DNA from: Corythucha ciliata
Lineage: Eukaryota; Arthropoda; Insecta; Hemiptera; Tingidae
DNA: 64,000 nucleotides
Assembly (NCBI GenBank): GCA_038030265.1
Contig: CM075940.1
Span: forward strand, 8,246,001-8,310,000
Direction: 5' to 3'
Part shown: positions 1 through 9,503 of the stretch, piece after piece
Layout of the letters: every line of letters begins with the position of its first letter
Numbering within the stretch: the stretch's first letter is position 1
The notes under the pieces: model-generated
Database searches by the model: none
What the model saw: the letters and a program-made list of their open reading frames with translations, nothing else
What the model was told of the DNA's origin: nothing
Position numbers and translations under genes: made by a program

Positions 1-39
1 TTTATTTTACCATTCAACCGAAAAAGGAAGATTTTACTA

Positions 40-170
40 CAAATTAGATAAGTAGCCGTTGTTGCCTACGTTGTCAGTCATACCTTGTTGAGGTGTGTCC
101 AAGACAAACCGGTTTCGCCTGTTCAGGTATGACTGTCAACGTAGGCAACTACGGCTACTTATCTAATTTG
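40..170. mobile_element. Palindromic MITE with TA target duplication
   Basis: A near-complete palindrome of 131 bp. The left arm begins CAAATTAGATAAGTAGCCGT and its reverse complement ends at 170, with arms of about 47 bp and few mismatches. Both sides are flanked by TA (38-39 and 171-172), as expected for Tc1/mariner-type insertion. There is no coding capacity. The family name is not known to me. Confidence 0.8.
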
Positions 171-189
171 TATTATTGTACGCCTTGTA

Positions 190-1330
190 TATATAAGGAT
201 GTTACTAATCCGAAGATTTTACTCTATAAATGACGATTTACTCCTTTCCTGAAGTGTTGTTCCAAATATTTCATTACAAAAACTGACAATTTAATCAGAA
301 AAATGACTTTTAACCTCAAAATTTACGATTTTATCCCAAAAACTCACGTTATGAACCGTGTAAGTATAGTGATTATTTCACCTAAAACTGGATATTTTAC
401 TCCAAAAATGACAATTTCACACCAAAACTGACGTGTTGCCCCAAAACAAATTATTTTACGTGAAAACTGACGACTCTGTCTTGAAAAATGTTTAGTTTTG
501 AGGTAAAATCATTACTTTTTTTGGCTTAAAAACGGCAGTTTCGTAGTGAAAACTTCAGTTTTCTGGTAATTGTTATTCTAGGGCAGGAACTTGAGAATTT
601 TGGGTTAAAAAACTTATGTTTTGTGGTAAAATTTTCATTTTGAGGAGAAACTGACAAAAGTTTAAATCACAATTATTGTAATGAAATCTTCAGTTTTGAT
701 ATAACTTGCCAGCTTTTGGCGTGAAATCTTTAGTATTGGACTAAAATCGTCACTTCTTGAGATGAAATCCTCTAAAACTAAAGATTTCACGCCAAAGCTG
801 ACGTGGTATGTCAAAACCGCAGATTTTAAGACAATACTAGTGAACAAAATTTGACAGGTTTCCCTCAAACTGGTGGTTTTACCACAAAACTGGCAACTTT
901 TCTCAAAACTGTCGTTTTTAAAACCCAAAATTGAAGTTTTACCCAGAAGCTTCTACGAGAAAACTGACGTTTTCAAGAGAAACTGGCGATTTCAACATAG
1001 AATGAAGGATTTTAACTCAAAACTAACAAATTTTACATCGAATCTGGCGAATTTAGCACATAAAATAGGTTTTGGCGCGATAATATATATTTTAGCACAC
1101 AAATGACGATCTAGTAGTAGGTACTGTGATTGTGATTTTGCAATAAAACTGCTAATTTTCTCACTAAGCTAGTGATTTGAGATTTCGGAGAAGCGCAATC
1201 CGAAAAAATTGGGGTTTCAGTGAGTTGGACCTGCGGAAATGGTTTATTTGATACGAAAAATCCGCAAAATTAGTCGTTGAATAAGGCAACCCCACAAAAC
1301 TGACTTTCCAGCCACGGAAACTCACGGCTT
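190..1330. repeat. Degenerate tandem array, unit about 22-24 bp
   Basis: The stretch is built from diverged copies of a unit resembling AAAACTGACGATTTTACCCC, repeated dozens of times on one strand with many substitutions and small indels. No credible gene is present. Short open frames here are by-products of the repeat. Confidence 0.75.
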
Positions 1331-1339
1331 TCGCAAAAA

Positions 1340-1870
1340 AAAAACTCCGCGAATTGATGTTTTTTAGCGAAATTTGAGCAGTTGGTGACCCGAACGTGTA
1401 AAAATGGCTTTTGGGGACAAAATGCGCGAAATCGGGTTTTGAATGTGCTAATCCCTCCGAGAAATTAATTTTTCGGTGAACTAGACCTGCAAACGTGTTT
1501 TTTTTAAAGTAAAAAGAAAAATTCGCAAAATTAGGTTTTTAAAGCAGAATATGATAAATTTGGCTTATAGTGGAGACACATTGGTAAAAAAATGTATTTT
1601 TAGGGCGCAAAAATCCTCGAAATTGTTTTTTTAGTGAGCGAAATTCGAGAAGGGGTTTGTTTAGTGAGCTTCAACGAAAGAAAATGTGGTGACCCTGAAA
1701 GATTTGTACATTGCGATAGAATCTAGGGGTGGGCAGCTGCCCCACCAAGTCTCCGCTTTCGAGCCTAGGGGAGGGCAATTGCCCACCTCTGCCCCCCTCT
1801 GGCTACGCCCTTGCCTTGAAGTCGCGGATTTGACTCCTTCACAACCCAAATTTCGTCAGCACCGGTAAAT
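1340..1870. repeat. Degenerate array and a repeat terminus reading on the minus strand
   Basis: Positions 1340-1690 continue low-complexity TTTTTAGNGNGAAATT-like repeats. Positions 1715-1815 read on the minus strand as GGGCGTAGCCAGAGG followed by G-rich GTGGGCA motifs. This resembles the outer end of the repeats at 60,350 and 63,860. No gene seen. Confidence 0.4.
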
Positions 1871-1879
1871 TATAAGACC

Positions 1880-2730
1880 CGAAACGTGCATTTTCGCAGG
1901 AATTAAACCCCGAAAATGGTTATTGCACGGAGATTCGGCAAGGAAACTTACAATTTCGTTGGTGTTAGTCAAGCTTTGGGCACTGTTGGGACCGGCTAGC
2001 CCCAAGGTACGAGGCCACTAATAAAAATACTCTGAAACTTGCAATTTCGCTTAAATTAAATACTGAAACTTGCAATTTCGCTTAAATTAAATACTGAAAC
2101 TTGCAACTTTACCAAAATAAAGACAAAAAAACGGTTAGTCCAGGGTACCTGGTGCCCACTTATGACGCTGTCCCTGTGGTGATGGTCGGGGGAGGGGGGT
2201 CACGGCCACTAAACAACAAGGCCCGAAATTTCCAATTACGCGAAAATGCTTGCAACTTGTAGGATATTTAGCTCCGAATGATGTTATTTCGCGGCAACTC
2301 ATCAAGGGGTTTGAGCGCTCTCGGGCTTGGCTGGGCTGGGGCTTCACCCACACTCAAGAGAAAATGGCACCGGACTTTGCCATTTCGCGAAACTGCAGAC
2401 CGGAAACTTGATATTTTGCTGATATCTAGACCCAAAACTTGCAACTTCGAAGATTTGTAACTCAGAATGAAGCCATTTTGAGTCAACTCAGCTCCAATAG
2501 TTGCAATTCAACGGCTTTTGGGCCATCAAAGTTGTTTATTGACTGACTAATCGGCTTAGCCATTCAATGAAGTTCAAAAGCAAAATTATTGCTTTAAATT
2601 TTCGCTGGTTTTCCCCTAAAATAGCGATTTCGCGGCTGTTCATCCTCGCAAACATATAGTTAGGCGATTATTTAGCAAAAATCATGCATTTTACGGATAT
2701 TTAGCCTCGAAACTTGCAATTTTGTGTCTG
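1880..2730. repeat. Degenerate tandem array, unit about 31 bp
   Basis: Copies of GAAACTTGCAATTTCGC followed by an A/T-rich spacer recur with a period near 31 bp. The clearest neighbouring pair is at 2034-2100. The array is the reverse complement of the array type at 3240-5230. Open reading frames through it lack protein-like conservation. Confidence 0.7.
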
Positions 2731-2950
2731 TGAATCCTTCGACTCTTGACTCTGTGGCCAATGCTGACAATCCCGGTCCCAGTCGTGGTGGTTTAAGAGG
2801 GAGAAATTGACGGTCTCCTTTGGTTGAACTTCAGTTTCAATAAGTTCCACGGCCAAAAAGCTACTTTTTACTGTCATTTATCGAATCAAATATTTTTTTT
2901 CTGGACTACAACTATCGTTTTATAGCCCAGCCAATCAGGTTCTGGGGCTG

Positions 2951-3034
2951 AAGTACGAAGGGGTGTTATATGCAATAACATTTAATTGTGATAGGATAAC
3001 GCCGTGTTAAAATTATAAAACCCCTTCGCACTTG
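2951..3034. mobile_element. Short palindromic MITE, family A copy 1
   Basis: Inverted termini AAGTACGAAGGGGTGTTATA and its diverged complement flank a core AATTGTGATAGGATAACGCC. Further copies lie at 5432-5540 and 30,959-31,071. All three run into a C homopolymer on the right side. Confidence 0.7.
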
Positions 3035-3239
3035 CCCCCCAGGGGTCTCAATTTGCAGTAGAGGGTCAGTCCTGGTAGAGGGAAGGGGGGGGGGCGAAAT
3101 TGTCATTTTCCAGGCGACTTTGCTGGTGGGGTTTTTGGGTCAAAATTGACAGTATCTCTACGATATAGCGAGTTCCTGGGATGAATGACCCCAAAATGGA
3201 AGGGGTGGGGTGACAGTGAATTGCAAGTTTTGTGAGGGT

Positions 3240-4112
3240 TGGATAGCCGTGGAATTAGAAATTTTTAGCTGATAAATGCCCACAAAATTAGATTAATGTT
3301 ATATTTTTAGGGTTTTTGCTTTTTTCTTCTTCTACTTCTTCGTTTCCTGAGCTTTCGCCTTCTTGTGCTGAAGGCATCGTCAGAGAACTTTTTGGGTTTT
3401 TTATTTTAAATCATAGACATGTGACGAATGGAGGGGTGTCAATTTCTTCTTGTTGATTAGAAAATTTGTTGTTGATGGCAACTGAGAATGTCTTCTGGTT
3501 ATCTTCTTTTCAAGTTTGCAATCAGTGGCCTCCAGGCATGTGGTACATGAATTCCTTCATCTCTGTTGAAGTTTTCTTTTTTCTTTTTTCTAAAATATAA
3601 CATTAATCAAGTTGTATGGCTTAAAAACACAAAATTAGAGTTTCAGGGCTAAATTAGAGTTTCAGGGCTAAATAGCGATGAAATTACAAGTGAATCAGCC
3701 ACGAAATTGTGAGTTTAATTGAACATTTCAGAGGAGAAATAGACGGGAAATTGTATAATCCCCATAACCATCAGCGAAATGGTGGATGAAGAGCCAGGAA
3801 ATTGCAAATTACGAAAGATAAATGCTGATAAAGGCTGATTAGCCATGACATTACAGGTTTCGTTGTATAATCAGTAGGTAGAGAAATTGCAAGTTTCGAG
3901 ATTCAAGTTTTAGGGCTAAAAAGTCACGATATTGTAAGTGTCTGAGGATAAGTATACACAAATTTTGCAAGTTGGGGATCAATAGCTACGAAACAGCAGG
4001 TTTCGGAGGATGATTAGCCGCGAAATAATTCCCGCGTAATATCGAATGGATTGTACAATTTAGAAAGCAATTAAAAAAGCCGAGAGGAGGCAATTAGACG
4101 CACAAGTAAAGC
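3240..4112. repeat. Degenerate 31-bp tandem array (opposite orientation)
   Basis: Repeats of the form GGCTAAATAGCCACGAAATTG plus CAAGTTTC occur with a period near 31 bp and heavy divergence. The array resumes after the SINE/piggyBac insertion (4927-5230). No gene is supported. Confidence 0.65.
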
Positions 4113-4232
4113 TTTTTTTCTGATGAGCTGTAGACTTTGGACACGCAATCCGCGGGCGTTTCGGTCGATGTGCAGGTTTGTATCGCATGGGAACAGGCCG
4201 AGTGTGCCTTGACACACAGCTCGCTATAGCCT
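4113..4232 (-). mobile_element. SINE copy, tail half, interrupted by a piggyBac-like MITE
   Basis: The sequence matches the tail part of the complete minus-strand SINE at 62,237-62,593, sharing CGCGGGCGTTTCGGTCGATG and AGCTCGC followed by AGCCTTA. It starts after a short T run (the SINE A-tail). The SINE is broken at a TTAA and continues at 4853. This copy is older and more diverged than the 62-kb copy. Confidence 0.75.
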
Positions 4233-4852
4233 TAACAGTAGAAGGATGGCATGAGTCATTTTGACTCATTTCGCTCTCTGTTCATCAATTTCTTTTGTGC
4301 TGTTCATCGGACACTATTTCACCCTCGTGACGTTTAATATAATCTTGAATGAAGTCCGAAAAATAATTTTTCATTTTTTAGTCTGATTATTTTTTGAGTG
4401 GTGGCTTGATATACCAAGAAGGGCGTTAAGGAGTCATTTTGACTCAACGCGTTGTTTTCTAATTCCTGTCTCATCATTCACAATAATTTATTGGACGAAA
4501 TACTTGAAGAAAGTCGACATCATCGGCTCGAGCACAGTAAGCATCGAATTAAACGAAAAAGAAGAGAAAATATTGCCAAAACGTAGTCAAAATGCTCCGA
4601 CACCACAAGGTAGAGTGGCGATACCGGCCAGCAATACACGTGCGGCAGATGCTCCGAAAATAAGAAAATCTCCATACTTGATGTTTCTAAATTTCAAGTT
4701 TGTTTGCTTTCCTTTTGCATCGTAATACGACAATATAATTTTATAGGAAAATTGAATATTTACGCCTCAAAACAATGAATGAATCCCCATGAGTCATTTT
4801 GACTCGTAGCCGTCCTTCTAGGTAGAAAAATTTCCCGTCCTCCTAGTGTTAA
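4232..4852. mobile_element. piggyBac-like MITE with TTAA duplication
   Basis: A 621-bp element bounded by TTAA on both sides. The left end reads TTAACAGTAGAAGGATGGC. The right end in reverse complement reads TTAACACTAGGAGGACGGG, with a second internal inverted copy CTAGAAGGACGGC. The palindrome TGAGTCATTTTGACTCA, or part of it, follows the left end, recurs at about 4430 and precedes the right end. TTAA targets and asymmetric inner inverted repeats are hallmarks of piggyBac elements. An internal frame of 73 codons (4504-4725) has no recognisable transposase motif, so the element is non-autonomous. Confidence 0.8.
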
Positions 4853-4928
4853 AGACGAAGTGGGCCAGAAGGGGTAAATGAACCCACCCAGGCCTCTGTG
4901 TGTGAAACGAGCGTTATACACCATCGAG
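4853..4928 (-). mobile_element. SINE copy, tRNA-like head half
   Basis: This resumes the SINE interrupted at 4232. It aligns to the tRNA-related head of the 62-kb copy, sharing GAACCCA, CGAGCGTT and CACCATCGAG. Joining both halves gives the order seen in the intact copy. Confidence 0.7.
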
Positions 4929-5230
4929 ACTCCAGAGTTTTAGGGGCTCAATAGTCATGAAATTGTTAGTTATGAAGAAGAAATAACCACGAAATTACTC
5001 TTTTCGAGGGCTGACCAGCCAAAGATTTGCGAGTTTCAGGGTCACACAGCCGCTAAGTTTCAAGTTTCGGAGGATAAATAGCGGCGAAATTGAAAGATTC
5101 AGAGAGTAATCAGTGACATAGGTAACTTTTGTGAGGAAAATAGCAGCGAAATCAAAGTTTTATGGCTAAATAGTCATGACATTGTAAGTTTTGGAGGAAG
5201 ATTAGCCACAAACATCAAGCGTTTTGGGGA
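4929..5230. repeat. Continuation of 31-bp degenerate array
   Basis: The same unit as 3240-4112 (GCTAAATAGTCATGAAATTG and variants) occurs in the same orientation. The SINE therefore landed inside the array. Confidence 0.6.
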
Positions 5231-5431
5231 AAGTGATGTTAACTCCCCCTCCCTCCCACCATCCCTGGGTAAAAGGGCTTGGCTCTTGTGCGGCTGGCAA
5301 ACCCTCTTAATTTGAACTTAACTAGCCATATCAATACTACGTACACGTAATTAAGTACCTAGGTAATTGATTACTTGTACTTATAATTCCGTCATTAAAA
5401 GTACAAGTACTAGAATACTGCCCATAAGCTG

Positions 5432-5540
5432 AAGTACGACGGGGTGTTATATAAAATAACAAGGGTGGTATCCACGTGACACCATTTTAATTGTGATAGG
5501 ATAACGCCGTGTTAAAATTATAAAACTCCTTCGTACTTGC
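5432..5540. mobile_element. Short palindromic MITE, family A copy 2
   Basis: Shares the ends AAGTACGACGGGGTGTTATA and complement and the core AATTGTGATAGGATAACGCC with the copies at 2951 and 30,959. It carries about 25 extra central bases compared with copy 1. Confidence 0.75.
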
Positions 5541-6974
5541 CCCCCCCCCAGAATGTAAGATACAAAAGGGAAGGTTAAAAACGAAGAATTTAAAACGGAA
5601 CCACCGCAGAAGCCAGGCCGAACACCAGTAGCGGATCCAAGGGAGGGGATCCAAGTCGCAAGGTCACTTTCGCATAAACATAATCAAAAGCACCAAAGCA
5701 CCTCCCAAAATCTAAGGAGGGATTGTCACATTCTCAAATTTTAGGGTGAAAGGTTCTGGTATGAGGCAGACGTGGGCGCAGACACATGCGTGAGCCACTT
5801 TCTCACTGTCGATAGATAGACTGGCGATTTCCCAGTTTTGTAGGTCCACAAATCATCACAGGGGCAGGTGCGAGGCGTCCAACTATCGCCTCCAATACAT
5901 ATAGACGCTGGGGTGACACAAAAAGGCCGGCGATAGAACCCTCGTCAATTAAGGGACTGCTCGCTTTACCACAACGTCAGACGTTGACTGTCGGGTTCGT
6001 CGCGACGCGAGACTTAGAAGTAGCGTCTAGTAACTCCACGACAGGTAGAGGGTAAGATAGTCAGCGTCAGTCTTGCTAAAGTCAGTGACAGAAAGACGTC
6101 GAAAGAATGGATGGATGTGGGTGGGGTGGGGGGACTTTAAACTTCAAAGCCAACAATTGCAGACACCCGAAACTTGAGATTTTCTGAAACAATGCCACAT
6201 TTTCTCGGCATCTACTAAGGCAACTCTTAATTAATTGACCACACCCCGAAATGAGAAAATCAGTATCTTATGGTAGAGGGTGAGAAGGAGGGGAGGGCGA
6301 ACAAGCATCAACTGTTGGACAATCCTCACTTAGGGGTATTCTTAGAATCAGGGTCATTTGATTCGCGCAAGTGTTTATCACCACCACCCTAATTCCCGTA
6401 AAGTGCACGCGATGCGATGTTGCGAAATCACAGTCGTCTATTGTTCGTACCCCCCGATGGAAAGGGGGGGGGGTAGCATGTTTTTTTGAGGAACCTTGGA
6501 AGATTCCGTGTTATGAAGAAAATAAAAAAAAGTGAGCCAATGAATTCTTGGCTTCCAAGCGATGTCTAGACATCAAATTGGCAAACAGAATCCCGACCGC
6601 GGAAATATTTTGAAATTGTCACCATTCAAATGTCATTTACACTTCATTGGGCAGGGGGTGAAATAAGTGACATTTGGTTTACGTTTATTTTTACTGTTTA
6701 CCGTATAGGGGAAGAGAGGCTGTGTGATTAGCCTCCGAGAGTTCTGCGCTCTTTTTAAGAAAATAGGAGAGCGGAACGGCTGGCACCTTGCCAGAAGATT
6801 CATAACTCCCATCAAAATTAGCTTTCCTGAGGACCTCGAGTCCTTCAGGAAAAAAAAAATTATATCAAGCCCCAGAAATGTGTGTAGTGTTAATGCGCGA
6901 ATTTAGAGACGCCGGCGCGATGTGCGGCTACCGTAAAAAAAATCCACTAGAAAAAACGGTGCTAATTGACTTAC
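5541..6974. other. Non-coding stretch, no gene seen
   Basis: Contains several short hairpin-forming palindromes around 5970-6060, G homopolymers near 3 and 6.4 kb-type runs (6464-6474), and otherwise unremarkable sequence. On the minus strand it lies downstream of the kinase exons. I looked for the next kinase exon (Pro-Glu-Asn after HLDLK, Asp-Phe-Gly) and did not find it. Confidence 0.5.
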
Positions 6975-7116
6975 CTTCAGATCCAAGTGGATTATGTTGT
7001 TTGAGTGAATGAAAGCGACTCCTTCGCAAATTTGCCTCATAAAAACGGTACACGACTTCTCTGTGAGAATAAAGTCATCGTCGATGACTCTTTCAAAAAG
7101 TTCGCCTCCGTCGATC
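6975..7116 (-). CDS. MLCK-like kinase, exon with catalytic-loop start
   Basis: This exon continues the kinase domain from the hinge (IDGGELFERVIDDDF) through the alpha-E helix to the start of the catalytic loop, HLDLK, where it ends in phase 0 at a GTAAGT donor. HLDLK replaces the usual HRDLK and is the form typical of the myosin light chain kinase / titin group. The acceptor is TTTTTCAG at 7117-7124. Its first base completes the Leu codon split across the preceding 81-bp intron. The rest of the domain (Asp-Phe-Gly, activation loop, C-lobe) was not found in the window and presumably lies beyond its left end after an intron longer than 6.9 kb, unless the copy is truncated. Confidence 0.85.
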
Positions 7117-7197
7117 CTGAAAAACAAAAACAAAAATGGTGAATCTAGTGCCCCCGAAATAATCGAATTTAAAAAAAAAAAAAAAAAAAAAACGTAC
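7117..7197 (-). other. 81-bp kinase intron with open frame
   Basis: The intron is 81 bp, a multiple of three, and contains no stop codon in the gene's frame. It includes a run of about 20 T on the coding strand, giving a Phe-rich 27-codon insertion if it were retained. Splicing is supported by GT/AG ends and by the uninterrupted kinase alignment after removal. Confidence 0.75.
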
Positions 7198-7401
7198 AAT
7201 TCCAGCACCAACACCATCGTGTTGTCCGTCTCGAATGCGTCGTACAGCTGTATCAGCCTCGGATGTTGCAACGTTCTCATAATTTCAACTTCCCTTTCAA
7301 CGTTCTTCCTCTCCTGACGTCGGGCAATTTCAACAAATTTTGCGGCGAGAGCCAGTTTCGAGGTTTTCTCTCGACATCTGTACACCGTTCCAAATTTGCC
7401 C
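7198..7401 (-). CDS. MLCK-like kinase, exon with glycine loop and catalytic Lys
   Basis: The exon reads GKFGTVYRCREKTSKLALAA then KF and onward. It includes the second half of the glycine-rich loop, the ATP-anchoring Lys (AAKF), and the alpha-C Glu (VEREVEIM). After the HPRLIQLYDAFE strand it ends at the hinge, VLVLEL. Residue pattern and order match the kinase domain of myosin light chain kinase, a Ca/calmodulin-dependent Ser/Thr kinase that phosphorylates myosin regulatory light chain; the titin/twitchin kinases are the nearest alternative. Acceptor CAG is at 7402-7404 and the donor GT at 7196-7197. The exon begins with one base completing Arg (IGR) and ends two bases into a Leu codon, which fits its neighbours exactly. 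Confidence 0.88.
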
Positions 7402-8436
7402 CTGAAACGAACGTTTTAATCATAGTTTTGTAAGGCTTGGGATCATTTCAAGGGGATTACAAATTTTGATTAAAAAAAGAAGCATCACTATTCGCGAATT
7501 CTGGCCATTTGCCAATACTTTTTACATTCACAATTTGCAGCGGGTCAGCAGTAGCCATTTTATCCCTTTCTTTTAAAAGAGCTTCGACTTTGAAATGTTA
7601 AGAGGCTGACTGTTGATAGTAGGAAAGGGGGGGGGGGCTAGAAGATATATTTTGCATTACTTTAGCCATAGTCAAGTCGTTTGTCCCAACACAATTGAAC
7701 TTCAATTCTATTGAAATAATGCCAGTGCGTTTGACCGTAACCCATAGGTCTGAAATAACCGTCAATAGCGCCGAGTAAACATCAAAAGGTCAAGTTTGAT
7801 GATCCCGTTCAAAAATCGCCTACCGAAAGGAACGCGAATGGAACTTTGGAAGACTGGGGGGGGGGGGGATTACATGTCGTTTGGGTGCAGGAAGCCGTGC
7901 ATTATGAGACACAATTTCAACCATTTTTCTATTCTGGCTGAATTCCAGACCTTGACAAAAGCTCTAAATACACGCCCACTCTTGACCATCGCCCTTAAAA
8001 CAATTTTGTATTCTTTTATTTTCTCATTACGAGACAGACTAATTAGACACGCGAGAGAAAGGAAGAAGGTTGGCGTGAAGCGATGGTCTTCGGAGCATTT
8101 TTATACTTATTTTTGCCTTTATTTATTTATCTACTAGCGGACGTACAACTGGGTTAGTAGGGTGGACGAGGAGGGGAGCGGCTTTTCATTTTGTTTTTTT
8201 TGTTTTTGTTTTAAAGTGCTAGCTGGGGTTAAACTTTACATCATCAATTATGCACACTCCCCTCGCGGCCACCCAAAGTTTATTGAGTTTAACCCTTTTC
8301 TACCAGCTATTTTTAGTAATTGCGTAAAAAAAAGAAGGTATTTTGTAAGATTTTTAGGTCATATAAAACCTTTCGCATTGTCTAAAAATCTTACAGTTGC
8401 ATTTATACGATAATTGCTAAATGTGATCAAACTCAC
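7402..8436 (-). other. Kinase intron, nothing else seen
   Basis: GT donor at 8435-8436 and AG acceptor at 7402-7403 on the minus strand. The intron contains G runs of 11 and 13 (7627-7637, 7856-7868). No repeat family or RNA gene was recognised. Confidence 0.7.
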
Positions 8437-8527
8437 CTGCCGATTTCTCCTTCCAGGTCATAAAAATCTTTAATGTTCTCTCCTCGACGGATCTGAACAT
8501 CTCTGTAGGGGAATTTCGCTTCAAGTT
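8437..8527 (-). CDS. MLCK-like kinase, exon entering the kinase domain
   Basis: A 91-bp exon encoding LEAKFPYRDVQIRRGENIKD followed by FYDLEGEIGR. The YRDVQI and DFYDLEGEIG segments match the linker and first beta strand of MLCK kinase domains, where a YRTVTI and DFYDIEE arrangement is known. Acceptor TTTCAG is at 8528-8533 and donor GTGAGT follows at 8436. Two leading bases complete a Glu codon with the upstream exon, and two trailing bases begin the Arg codon finished by the next exon. Confidence 0.82.
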
Positions 8528-9455
8528 CTGAAATTTGAAATGATTGAATAATTATATTAATTGTAATTGTTATGTAAATATTTACATAACGCCTTTATTA
8601 GACCTACATAAAATATGTCACCCCCCCACCACCACCTTTCATCGGGTGCAAAATCATCGGCTTCAACTCTGAGCAGCGGGGGAGCTTGGGATGCCAGGGA
8701 TCCCCGCAAGAACCAAGCTTCACTAAAGGGAATTCACTATAAATAGAGTTTTAAAGAGGGGCGTATAGACGCCGGCACCCATATCTATGTGTGGGTCCAA
8801 GGGGAGAGCTTTCACTTCGTAATAATAAACTCCTTTTTGGCGATCATTAAAATAAAAACTCGAGCGTAATGAATTAAGGCGCCAAACCGACACCCTTCAG
8901 AGATTGGGAAATCACATTTTTTTGGGGCATAATGTCTCCCCCTCCACCACTCCAACCGGTGGAGGGGTGCTTTGCACACCATTTCACCGCCAAACTAACC
9001 GTTCAACACGGTGCATTACGCGGTGAATAAAAAAGGTGTTTGACCAGCCCCCCCTTCAACACACACACACACACACAGTCATATTCAATGCTATTTCACG
9101 CTCGCATGCAGTGTGACACGACATTGACAACGATATGAACTCGCGCCAAAAAATGTCATGTGCGAGCATTTCGTTTTGGTAGAAAAGCAAAAACTTAAAA
9201 ACCTCGGAAAAACTGTCAAAACAACGGTACAGAGGCCTCGAGGACGTCTGCTACTACGTCTACTAACAATTTAAACTCAAATTGTTGATAGATTTAAACT
9301 TCTTTTTTTTACGACTGAGGAATGAGAGAATTTGGGAATTTTTTTTCAAGCGTAAAAATAGGTCATGTGTGAGTTTACCTTGTTATTTCCACACATTTTG
9401 TTAATATATCGTGCCAAAACTCCTAATCACGCCAACACGTTAAACATTTCAATAC
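8528..9455 (-). other. Kinase intron with CA repeat
   Basis: The intron holds a short CA microsatellite (9058-9078) and a GC-rich hairpin around 8937-8967. No gene was found in it. Confidence 0.65.
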
Positions 9456-9503
9456 CTCCAATAGGGTCCTCCTCGTCAACTTTTATCATGTTTTTCGTGG
9501 ATC
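9456..9503 (-). CDS. MLCK-like kinase, 48-bp micro-exon upstream of kinase domain
   Basis: A small exon between acceptor ACAATTTCAG and donor GTATTG on the minus strand. It reads STKNMIKVDEEDPIG and ends one base into a Glu codon that the 8437-8527 exon completes. The acidic linker followed by the MLCK-type first strand is plausible, and both splice sites and phases agree. Confidence is lower because a 48-bp exon has little sequence to recognise. Upstream exons (Ig or Fn3 domains would be expected) were not found. Confidence 0.6.

Noticed and set aside
2982..3003. AATTGTGATAGGATAACGCC resembles the bacterial lac operator and occurs three times.
   Set aside because: It is the conserved core of a small animal MITE. 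There is no bacterial context, and the resemblance is partial.
4504..4725. 73-codon frame inside the piggyBac-like element.
   Set aside because: No piggyBac transposase motif (Asp triad context or Cys-rich end). The element is too short to be autonomous.
5620..5720. Minus-strand Asp-Phe-Gly that could be the missing kinase exon.
   Set aside because: The surrounding residues do not follow the kinase activation-segment pattern and no splice sites fit.
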